23,908 nucleotides of DNA from Propionibacteriaceae bacterium (GTDB lineage Bacteria; Actinomycetota; Actinomycetes; Propionibacteriales; Propionibacteriaceae), in NCBI GenBank assembly GCA_003451975.1, contig DMIX01000322.1, forward strand, positions 1 through 23,908. Direction: 5' to 3'. The notes under the pieces were generated by a model that had not been told where the DNA came from, ran no database searches, and saw nothing but the letters and a program-made list of their open reading frames with translations. Every line of letters begins with the position of its first letter. Position 1 is the first letter of the stretch. This document shows positions 14,367 to 21,406 of this stretch, piece after piece. The position numbers and the translations under genes are program-made.

Positions 14367-15512
14367 ATGTATTCTCAGAACAGGTCTCAGTTATTGCTTC
14401 TGACGGCCTTGTTGATGCTTTCCCTGGTGGTCGTCAGCTTTCCTGTTAGCGCTGCTGAACCCGCAGTGGAACCATCGAAAGAAATCGTCTTCATGGACGA
14501 TCAGTCCGGAGCGAACTTCCAACAGTGGTTCCAGACCATCGCGCTGCCTGCTGCAGAAGAAGTCCTGGGGATCAAGATCAAGTACGTGGTAGGGAAAGAT
14601 GCGGAAACCTTCGAGCGTATGAAGGCGTGGAAAGAAGGCGAAGGTGACTTCGCGGTGTTATTCCCCAAGTCAACTGGCAAGTTGCTCAGTGAGGGTATTC
14701 CTCTGGAAACCCTGACACCGGACAAAGTTCCCAACATGACCAAGATTGATCCGGTATTGCAGGTGTCAAGTGGTGGAATTCCTATCGACAACAAGGCAGT
14801 CGCCTACTGGTACAGTACCTACGCGCTGATCTACAATTCCGCGTTCGTCCCGGAACCACCGAAGTCGTGGCAGGAATTCTATAATCGGCGTGAGGAGTGG
14901 AAAGGCAAGATCTGATTCATTCGACCGGACGCCAAATCCAGCGCATCCTGGCGGCAGCCATACGTCTGCTTGAATGCCTTCTACGATTTCTCCCAACCAT
15001 TCGATCCTGAGGATGCGGCATTCCAGGAAGCATGGGCCAAGCTCAAGGATTTCTACACCTACGCAACGCTTCCGCTGGCTGCCGAACCGGTCAACATGTT
15101 CGAGAATTTCAATGCGGACGACACGTGGATTTCCCTGTACGCGATGGACTTCGCTCTATGGTCCGCGCGCATGGGAACCATGCCTCCGACGACCAAAGCG
15201 GTCTTCCTGGAGGAAGGTGTAGACACCGGCGGACAGGAGTACTTCGTAGTCCCGGCGAACATTCCTGAAGCGGATAAGGCGGCTGCCTATGCACTGATCA
15301 ATTACCTGCTGTCCGATGACCAGCAGGTGAGGTTAGTGAGTACGATGTGGCAGTACAACAGTACGCTGATCAACGACAAGGTTCCCGCCATTGTGTGGGA
15401 ACAGATCCCAACCGCGGAAGCCGCACATGCCGCGCAGATCCCTCCGGAACGTGTGAATGCTGAGGCGATCGAGTGGATCAAGGAACACGGCCTGGAGTTG
15501 GTGCCGCAATAG
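14367..15512 (+). pseudogene. ABC transporter extracellular solute-binding protein, interrupted by one in-frame TGA
   Basis: A ribosome binding site AAAGGAG (14354-14360) precedes the ATG. The product starts with a Sec signal peptide (hydrophobic core LLLLTALLMLSLVVVSF, then PVSAAEP) with no lipobox cysteine. A binding-protein fold follows: IVFMDDQSGANFQQWF, and AYWYSTYALIYNSAFVPEPP at about residue 148. At 14913-14915 the frame meets TGA after EEWKGKI. The same frame continues uninterrupted to TAG at 15510-15512, with clear protein sense (SSASWRQPYV, NAFYDFSQPFDPEDAAFQEA, ADKAAAYALINYLLSDDQQ). Total length without the stop would be about 381 residues, normal for the family. No ribosome binding site precedes the first internal ATG (14970). 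It is probably a point nonsense mutation or a sequencing error; the rest of the importer looks intact. It would capture the substrate outside the membrane. Confidence 0.8.
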
Positions 15513-15529
15513 ACACCGGAACCGCCGCG

Positions 15530-15564
15530 CTGAGGAGCGCAAAGAGGTATGGTGCGCTCCTCAG
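15530..15564 (+). promoter_or_regulatory. Intercistronic hairpin between binding-protein and permease genes
   Basis: CTGAGGAGCGC (15530-15540) and its perfect complement GCGCTCCTCAG (15554-15564) form an 11-base stem with a 13-base loop. No T-run follows. Such hairpins after binding-protein genes often protect the upstream message from 3' decay, giving more binding protein than permease. The loop contains the ATG at 15549, which argues against that codon as the permease start. Confidence 0.6.
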
Positions 15565-15593
15565 TCACTGTGGCGCTGGAATGGAGAGCAAAC

Positions 15594-16451
15594 ATGCGCG
15601 GTTTCTTCGCCAGGCGGGGTGCCTGGCTCATTACACTGCTGCTATTGCTGCCGGCCATGGCGAGCTTCTTTGGGCTCTTTTTCTATCCATTTATGGTTAC
15701 CGTGGTGTTAAGCCTGCGCCCGGAGGGAGAGGCTGTCGGCTGGACGCTCGAACACTACATGGCCTTTCTGAGCGATCCAAACAGCCGCAACATTGTGCTC
15801 CTGACGTTCGTACTGGCCATTGGGGCGACCTTCTTCTCCATCGTCTTGAGCGTTCCGCTGTCTTTGATCTTGCGCGATAAGGTCAAAGGACACCGCTTCT
15901 TCCGGCTCATCATGATGATCCCGCTGGTCATTCCGGGTCTGATCGGGGCGCTGGGGCTCCTGGTGCTCTTTGGCAACCGCGGCTGGTTCAATCTGTTCAT
16001 CCGCGATTTCGTCCCTTTTGTGCAGGGGCCTGTCAACATCAACTACACGGTGCCCGGGTTGATTCTGTTCTACGTATGGCTGTATTTCCCTTATACTTTT
16101 CTGACCACACTGGGGACATTGGAAGGGCTGGACCCGGCGATCGAAGAAGCGGCCCGCGTATCCGGAGCCGACCGCTGGCAGGTGCTCCGGCACATCGTGC
16201 TCCCGCTCATCACGCCGGGGATACTGTCTGGCTCGGTGCTCACCTTCATGGCGGCTTTTGGCGCGTTTAGCATCCCACTCGTGGCCGGCGGAGACCACCG
16301 GCCGTTGTCGGTGGAGGTCTACAAGCAGATCGATATGTTCATCCCGGCCCGGTGGTCGCGCGCCAGCGCCACGGCCGTCCTGATGGGGGCGATGCAGGTC
16401 ATCTTCCTGAGCCTGTACATGCGCTTCTTGAAAAGAGAGACCCGGTCATGA
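15594..16451 (+). CDS. ABC transporter permease, first subunit (PotB/CysT-like)
   Basis: An in-frame ATG exists at 15549, but it lies in a hairpin loop. The ATG at 15594 has GGAG (15583-15586) seven bases upstream and gives a compact 285-residue protein starting MRGFFARRGAWLITLLLLLP. Six membrane segments can be read. The cytoplasmic coupling loop is clear: PAIEEAARVSGADRWQVLRH then IVLPLITPGI (about residues 181-210), the EAA-x3-G-x9-I-x-LP motif that docks on the ATPase. The pattern is that of the binding-protein-dependent transport inner-membrane family used for polyamines, iron, sulfate and some phosphorylated compounds. The stop overlaps the next permease start as ATGA, so the two subunits are made together as a heterodimer. 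Confidence 0.9.
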   Translation: MRGFFARRGAWLITLLLLLPAMASFFGLFFYPFMVTVVLSLRPEGEAVGWTLEHYMAFLSDPNSRNIVLLTFVLAIGATFFSIVLSVPLSLILRDKVKGHRFFRLIMMIPLVIPGLIGALGLLVLFGNRGWFNLFIRDFVPFVQGPVNINYTVPGLILFYVWLYFPYTFLTTLGTLEGLDPAIEEAARVSGADRWQVLRHIVLPLITPGILSGSVLTFMAAFGAFSIPLVAGGDHRPLSVEVYKQIDMFIPARWSRASATAVLMGAMQVIFLSLYMRFLKRETRS

Positions 16452-17284
16452 ACACACTGAAGGGATTCGCCAGAGGAATCTGGGGCGGCAAGCTTCTTCT
16501 CACGTACACGGTACTTCTCAGCCTGACGCTCTTCATCCTGATGCCGTTCATGATCATCTTCCTGAAGTCGGTCGGCAAGGACTGGTTTGGCAAACGGTGG
16601 TTCCCGCCGACGCTTACCCTGGAATGGTATGAGTGGGCGATCGAGATCGTGCATTTGCCCGACGTGATGAAGAACACCCTCATCATAGCGGCACTGGCGG
16701 TTGGGATGAGTACCGTGATCGGCATCTTCTCGGTTTGGGCATTTGGGCGGCGCCACCTCCCCGGTAAGGAGATACTCATGGCGATCATCTTGTTGCCCCG
16801 CATGATTCCGACTATCACGTACGCGCTGGGCATCGCGCGCATCTTCTACGGGCTGGACCTGGTCAACACGCATCTGGGAGTCGCCTTGGCGCATGTGGCC
16901 GTTTGTGCACCCTATTCCATCCTCATCCTGTCGGCGACTTTCGAGGCGCTCGATGAACGCGTGCTCGAGGCGTCCGCCGTGTGCGGCGCCAACGCGCTGC
17001 GCACGTTTTTCTTTGTCACCTTGCCGTTAATCATGCCAGGCATTCTGTCTTCCATGATCTTTACTTTCAGTACATCTTACAACGAGTTTACCTTGACCCT
17101 GATGACCTATGGACCGGATACGATGACCCTACCGACACGCACCTATCTAGCGGTCGGAGAAGGGTACTGGGAAGTGACGAGCGCCATGTCTGTGATTATG
17201 GTGATTCCCTCGTTGCTGATTCTACTGTTCATCCAGCGGCAGGTGAAACCGGAAAAGCTGGTGGGAGGATTCAAAGGCGTATGA
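16448..17284 (+). CDS. ABC transporter permease, second subunit (PotC-like)
   Basis: The frame is open from 16352, but the ATG at 16448 overlaps the upstream stop as ATGA and gives the normal N-terminus MNTLKGFARGIWGGKLLLTY, 278 residues. About six membrane segments are present. The EAA loop reads VLEASAVCGANALRTFFFVT then LPLIMPGI (about residues 171-198), slightly degenerate in the first alanine but with the glycine and LP intact. It pairs with the first permease to form the channel. The stop overlaps the ATPase start (ATGA at 17281-17284). Large variety among PotC-like permeases means the substrate cannot be read from this subunit. Confidence 0.9.
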   Translation: MNTLKGFARGIWGGKLLLTYTVLLSLTLFILMPFMIIFLKSVGKDWFGKRWFPPTLTLEWYEWAIEIVHLPDVMKNTLIIAALAVGMSTVIGIFSVWAFGRRHLPGKEILMAIILLPRMIPTITYALGIARIFYGLDLVNTHLGVALAHVAVCAPYSILILSATFEALDERVLEASAVCGANALRTFFFVTLPLIMPGILSSMIFTFSTSYNEFTLTLMTYGPDTMTLPTRTYLAVGEGYWEVTSAMSVIMVIPSLLILLFIQRQVKPEKLVGGFKGV

Positions 17285-18357
17285 GTGAATGGATGATCGA
17301 GTTGCACGAGGTGTCCAAACGTTACGGTGATCTGATAGCCAATGACCGGCTCAGCCTGCATGTCAAGAAGGGTGAACTCATCACGCTGCTGGGTCCGAGT
17401 GGATGCGGGAAGACAACCGCCATGCGCTGCATAACCGGGCAGCATCGCCCGGACGAGGGCCGCGTGTTCATCGGTGGAAACGATGTCACGGATGTGCCAA
17501 CCCACAAACGGGATTTGGGCATGGTCTTTCAGAACTTCGCCCTCTTCCCGCACATGACCGTATACGACAATGTCGATTTTCCCTTGATGATCCGTGGCTT
17601 GCCTAAAGAGCAGCGGCGTGCGTTGGTCGCGGATGCGTTGCGCCTGATCCGCATGGAAGGCTTGGAGCAGCGCAGCCCCCGGCAGCTCTCCGGCGGGCAG
17701 CAACAACGGGTTGGGCTCGCCCGTGCGCTGGTCTATCGGCCCAAGGTGCTCTTACTCGATGAGCCGCTGTCTAATCTCGACGCCAAACTGCGTGAAGAGA
17801 TGCGTTTCGAGATCAAAGAGGTGGTTACCAAACTGGAAATGACGGCAGTCTACGTTACCCACGATCAGGCAGAGGCACTGGCGCTGTCGGACCGGGTGGC
17901 GGTGATGAAAGACGGGCGCATCCAGCAGATCGGGACACCGCGTGACATCTACGAAACACCGCGCACGCTGTTTGTCGCTGATTTCATCGGCCTATCCGAT
18001 TTCATACAAGGGAACGTCCTGGCAATCGAGAATGACCGTGCGCGCATTTCGATCGATGGGTTGCAGCTCCGGGTGAACAGGACGTCAGATCTGACGGTGG
18101 GCCAGGCTGTGACCCTGTTTGTCCGACCCAACAATCTCGAGTTGCTCGACGCGGGCGCGGAGACGGGTGAAAACGTCTTCGAAGCCAGTATCAGCAAGAT
18201 GACTTATCTCGGCGATACGATCGATTATCGGGTCATCTTACCCAACAGACAGGAATTGCGCGTACAGACGGATGGGCAACGCCGTTTTGAACCCGGGAGT
18301 GAAGTGCTGGTCAGGTTTCCGCCCGACCGATGTCACCTCATTGCGGAAAGCGAGTGA
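17281..18357 (+). CDS. ABC transporter ATP-binding protein (PotA/UgpC-like, with TOBE-like C-terminus)
   Basis: The start is the ATG overlapping the permease stop, giving 358 residues; the frame is open further upstream only inside the permease gene. All ATPase motifs are intact: Walker A GPSGCGKTT (38-46), Q-loop VFQNFALFPHMTVYDNV (Q84), signature LSGGQQQRVGLARAL (136-150), Walker B VLLLDEPLSNLDAKL (156-170) and H-loop YVTHDQAEAL (H194). A C-terminal regulatory region of about 110 residues with TOBE-like beta content follows. It powers import through the two upstream permeases. Intact motifs here argue that the system was active until recently despite the TGA in the binding-protein gene. The following phosphatase starts 2 bases after the stop. 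Confidence 0.93.
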   Translation: MSEWMIELHEVSKRYGDLIANDRLSLHVKKGELITLLGPSGCGKTTAMRCITGQHRPDEGRVFIGGNDVTDVPTHKRDLGMVFQNFALFPHMTVYDNVDFPLMIRGLPKEQRRALVADALRLIRMEGLEQRSPRQLSGGQQQRVGLARALVYRPKVLLLDEPLSNLDAKLREEMRFEIKEVVTKLEMTAVYVTHDQAEALALSDRVAVMKDGRIQQIGTPRDIYETPRTLFVADFIGLSDFIQGNVLAIENDRARISIDGLQLRVNRTSDLTVGQAVTLFVRPNNLELLDAGAETGENVFEASISKMTYLGDTIDYRVILPNRQELRVQTDGQRRFEPGSEVLVRFPPDRCHLIAESE

Positions 18358-18359
18358 AA

Positions 18360-19106
18360 ATGACTCATGATCTGAAGTTGCTCGTGACGGACATCGATGG
18401 CTGTATCGGGATGGGTGAAGGCCGGCCGTATGATCTCAAGGTTATCCTCCATCTGGCAGAGATGAATCGCGCCGCGAGGCGCGGGGGCGCGGTTCCGGCC
18501 GTCACACTATGTACGGGGCGGCCAGCGGCCTACGTCGACGCAATGGTGCAGGTGTTGAATGGCTTTTTGCCGGCAGTCTTTGAGAATGGCGCCGGCCTGT
18601 ATTTCCCGAACGGATATCGCTTCGCGTGGCATCCCTCCCTCGGCCAGTCTGCCACAAAGGTGATCGCACAGGCCCGTGATCTGCTGCAGGTGGGCGTCGT
18701 CGAAACAGAAGTCGGCTACTTCCAGCCCGGCAAGGAAATGTCGTTGACTCTTCTCGCCATGCCGGGGTACACATTGGCCGATGTGGGACGAGCCGCTGCG
18801 GATGCTTTGGCCGGATGGGGTTTGCCGTGTCGCGTCGATGTGTCGGTGACCACCGTGGAAGTCAGGTTCGAGGGTCTGGACAAGGGTGCGGGTTTGAAGT
18901 GGCTGGCTTCCGAAACTGGCTACGCGCTGTCGAATATGATCGCAGTCGGCGATGCGGAAGGCGATATCACGTTTCTGCAACTGGCGGGCTGTTCTGCTGC
19001 GCCCGCGAACGCAGACCCGGCTGTGAAAGCAATGGTCGATTACGTGTCTCCCTACGCTTACGAGCGCGGCTTGCTGGATATTGTCGAGTGGTGCCAACAG
19101 GGATGA
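18360..19106 (+). CDS. HAD-superfamily hydrolase, Cof/sucrose-phosphatase-like
   Basis: An upstream in-frame ATG at 18330 overlaps the ATPase gene. The ATG at 18360, 2 bases after that stop, is preferred and gives 248 residues. HAD motifs are complete: motif I VTDIDGCIG (nucleophile D11, acid/base D13), motif II LCTGR (T52), motif III lysine in EGLDKGAGLKWL (K175) and motif IV VGDAEGD (D198, D202). The insert between motifs II and III fits the C2-cap type IIB group, which includes Cof-like, sucrose-phosphate and phosphoglycolate phosphatases. It should hydrolyse a small phosphate ester in the cytoplasm. Tight coupling to an importer suggests that it acts on the imported compound or its phosphorylated product. 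The substrate is unknown. Confidence 0.88.
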   Translation: MTHDLKLLVTDIDGCIGMGEGRPYDLKVILHLAEMNRAARRGGAVPAVTLCTGRPAAYVDAMVQVLNGFLPAVFENGAGLYFPNGYRFAWHPSLGQSATKVIAQARDLLQVGVVETEVGYFQPGKEMSLTLLAMPGYTLADVGRAAADALAGWGLPCRVDVSVTTVEVRFEGLDKGAGLKWLASETGYALSNMIAVGDAEGDITFLQLAGCSAAPANADPAVKAMVDYVSPYAYERGLLDIVEWCQQG

Positions 19107-19182
19107 ATTGCTGTATGCAGGGCATACTGCTGCCATCCCCTGGCGGAGACATTATCCCGTGGAATGACCTTTGAGGTGTTGG

Positions 19183-20181
19183 GTGGATTTATCTGTGGTT
19201 TTGGGTATAATCATTGTGGGTGCTGCGGCATACGGTTTTCTCAATGGGTACAAGGACGCCGCCGGTATCACTGCGACGGTCATCTCGTCTCGGGCGATGC
19301 GCCCGCGCAATGCACTCGCTCTGGTGGCTCTCGCCGAGTTGTGCGGCCCTTTTCTTTTTGGCATCGCGGTGGCATCGACGCTGGGGAAAGGCTTGATCGT
19401 GAGTACGGTGGTCACACCGCGGTTCATTCTAGCCAGCCTCGCTGCGGCACTCGTGTGGAATGTGGCGATGACTGTGCTGGGATTGCCCGCCAGCTCGACG
19501 CACGCCCTGGTGGGTGCCTTGATCGGTGTCGCTTTCGCCAGTGCCGGACCGCAGGCCGTGTTATGGGATGGGGTACTTCGCTTGTTTGCCGTGCTCCTGC
19601 TTTCGCCGGTGCTCGGCTTTGCGTTCAGCTACCTGCTGTTGAAGGGGGTGTTCTTCTTCAGCCGGAATGCCTCGCCGCGCGTCAACACGACCTACAAACG
19701 CCTGCAGGTGCTTACGATGGCGTTGTTGGGTCTGAGTCACGGCTCGAACGATGCGCAGAAGAGCATCGGGCTGATCGCCATGGGCCTCGTGGCGACCGGA
19801 CAGACAGCGGTGTTTGCGGTTCCGCTGTGGGTAGTATTCGTCGGCGGAGGGTCGCTGGCGTTGGGCGCGTTTCTCGGCGGCGAACGAGTGATTCGCACGG
19901 TTGGCGGCAAGATATTTCGGATCAGGCCGGTGCATGGCTTCACGGCGCAGTTAGCGTCGACATGCATCGTTTTGGCGGCCAACATCTCTGGACAGCCGAT
20001 TAGCACCACACAAGTTGTCAGCGGCGCAATCATGGGGGCCGGCTCATCGGAGAGTCTCGCCAAAGTGCGCTGGCTGACTGTCGGCAACATCGCGCTGGCC
20101 TGGCTGATCACGTTGCCCTCTGCGGCACTGCTCGCTGCGCTCGCGTGGGCGTTGCTCCCTGATTTCCCGGCTCTGCGCTAA
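19183..20181 (+). CDS. PiT-family inorganic phosphate transporter
   Basis: The frame is open from a TTG at 19171, but the GTG at 19183 has GAGG (19173-19176) six bases upstream and gives 332 residues with a clean membrane start (VDLSVVLGIIIVGAAAYGFL). The protein is all membrane segments and has the inverted two-half plan of PHO4/PiT carriers. The half-signatures are NGYKDAAGITATV (residues 21-33), ASSTHALVGALIG (103-115), LSHGSNDAQKSIG (184-196) and ISTTQVVSGAIMG in the second half. The first signature departs from the usual NGxxDAAN by having Gly in place of the last Asn. It moves phosphate with a proton or sodium ion, and such carriers can also release phosphate. It is followed at once by a DUF47 gene, its usual partner. 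Confidence 0.92.
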   Translation: MDLSVVLGIIIVGAAAYGFLNGYKDAAGITATVISSRAMRPRNALALVALAELCGPFLFGIAVASTLGKGLIVSTVVTPRFILASLAAALVWNVAMTVLGLPASSTHALVGALIGVAFASAGPQAVLWDGVLRLFAVLLLSPVLGFAFSYLLLKGVFFFSRNASPRVNTTYKRLQVLTMALLGLSHGSNDAQKSIGLIAMGLVATGQTAVFAVPLWVVFVGGGSLALGAFLGGERVIRTVGGKIFRIRPVHGFTAQLASTCIVLAANISGQPISTTQVVSGAIMGAGSSESLAKVRWLTVGNIALAWLITLPSAALLAALAWALLPDFPALR

Positions 20182-20190
20182 GGGGGTTGT

Positions 20191-20817
20191 ATGGGCCTGA
20201 AAGACTTTTTCAAACGAAAGCCCGATCGATTCGTGCAATTGCTCGTGGACCATGCGGCGATCATGGAAGAGGGGTTCGGCGCACTCGAGGAGTACATGCA
20301 ACGCCAGGACAAGAAGTTCGCCAAGCGAGTGGAGACGCTGGAAAAAGAAGCGGATGAGCTCCGCCGCATCCTGGTGAACGACCTGAACCGCACCTTCATC
20401 ACACCGTTTGACCGGGAGGACATTCTGAGCCTTTCGTTGGCGATTGACGATATGCTCGACTATGGATACACAACGGTTGACGAAATGGTTATCCTCGAGG
20501 TCAAGACGAACGAGTATCTCTGCCGTATGACCGGTCTGCTGCGTGAGTCAGCGGAACGGATTCATCTGGGCGTAGTGCGGCTCGGAGATCACCCCGAAAT
20601 CACGATCGATCATGCCATGCAGGCCAAAGCTCTGGAGAACAGGGTGGAGGAGGTCTATCGGGAGGCATTGGCCGACCTGTTCACCGGCCCCAAAAATCTG
20701 GAACACATTGTCAAGATGCTGAAGCTCCGGGAGATCTACCGGCATCTCAGCAACGCCGCGGATCGCGGGGACGAGGCCGCTAACGTATTGAGTAACATCG
20801 TCGTCAAGATGACATGA
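20191..20817 (+). CDS. DUF47 / PhoU-like phosphate transport regulator
   Basis: This 208-residue protein has a GGGGG ribosome binding site and starts 9 bases after the phosphate transporter stop. It is helical throughout, as expected for PhoU-like bundles. The family's TFITPFDREDI is at about residue 68 and SNAADRGDEAANVLSNIVVK at the C-terminus, whose acidic residues bind metal in PhoU-like proteins. DUF47 proteins are encoded beside PiT transporters and appear to modulate their activity; that is the likely role here. Length is normal and nothing is missing. Confidence 0.92.
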   Translation: MGLKDFFKRKPDRFVQLLVDHAAIMEEGFGALEEYMQRQDKKFAKRVETLEKEADELRRILVNDLNRTFITPFDREDILSLSLAIDDMLDYGYTTVDEMVILEVKTNEYLCRMTGLLRESAERIHLGVVRLGDHPEITIDHAMQAKALENRVEEVYREALADLFTGPKNLEHIVKMLKLREIYRHLSNAADRGDEAANVLSNIVVKMT

Positions 20818-20852
20818 TTCCGTGGAGAAACGACAGAATGCTTTGAGTTTCC

Positions 20853-21320
20853 GTGCCCGGCAAACGGGATTTGCTGTTGCGATATTTGCTGTTGGACTTG
20901 AATGGGACCCTGACGCTGGACGGAGCTGTCTTGCCAGGGGTGCGGGAGAGGCTGCACCAGCTCAGCGGGGTGCTTGAGATCTTTATCGTCACATGCGACA
21001 CGCATGGCAACGGAGCGCGAATCGCCCAGGAGTTGCGGGTAGGGCTCAAGCGCACGTCTCAGCCGGGGCCGGGTGAGGCAGCGGAAAAGGCCGAAATCGC
21101 CCGTTCGTTTGGCGCGGAGCAGGTCGTCGCTATTGGAAACGGTGACTCCGATCTGCTGATGTTGAAGGAATGTGGACTCAGCATCGCCGTACTGGGTACG
21201 GAGGGGTTGTCCGTCAAGGCATTACTCAACGCCGACCTGGTAGTGAAAGACATTTGCGATGCGTTTGACCTGCTGTTGCACGAGAAGCGTCTGATCGCGA
21301 CGTTGCGCGGCAGCCCGTAG
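20853..21320 (+). CDS. Small HAD-fold protein, soluble P-type-ATPase-like (COG4087 type)
   Basis: This 155-residue protein begins at GTG 20853 without a clear ribosome binding site; a TTG at 20871 is an alternative start. Motif I reads LLLDLNGTLTLDG: nucleophile D15 is present, but the usual second aspartate is Asn (N17), a pattern closer to the P-type ATPase DKTGTLT than to ordinary HAD phosphatases. Motif II is IVTCDTHG, motif III contains K79 (EAAEKAEIARSFGAE) and motif IV is IGNGDSDLLML. The end, ADLVVKDICDAFDLLLHEKR, matches members of this small family. Function is unknown. It lies 35 bases after the DUF47 gene on the same strand, so it may be co-transcribed with the phosphate genes. 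Confidence 0.85.
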   Translation: MPGKRDLLLRYLLLDLNGTLTLDGAVLPGVRERLHQLSGVLEIFIVTCDTHGNGARIAQELRVGLKRTSQPGPGEAAEKAEIARSFGAEQVVAIGNGDSDLLMLKECGLSIAVLGTEGLSVKALLNADLVVKDICDAFDLLLHEKRLIATLRGSP

Positions 21321-21406
21321 GCCTGCTGGCACGGCGCTGGCGCAAACCCGGTACTTCGGCGGCGTTCCCGTTCCGATGGGCTCGTGGCCGGTGTGTGGGA
21401 CCACCC

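Noticed and set aside
14913..14970. Selenocysteine insertion at the TGA in the binding-protein gene
   Set aside because: Only a weak CCAG/CTGG stem follows, without the GU-containing apical loop of a bacterial SECIS, and solute-binding proteins of this type are not known selenoproteins.
16981..17280. 100-codon upstream extension of the ATPase frame
   Set aside because: It overlaps the second permease in another frame; the ATGA junction at 17281 and the normal start of the ATPase domain mark the real start.
19113..19127. GTATGC/GCATAC hairpin after the HAD phosphatase as a terminator
   Set aside because: The stem is only 6 base pairs with a 3-base loop and no T-run, and the gap to the phosphate transporter is only 76 bases with no visible promoter, so read-through is more likely.
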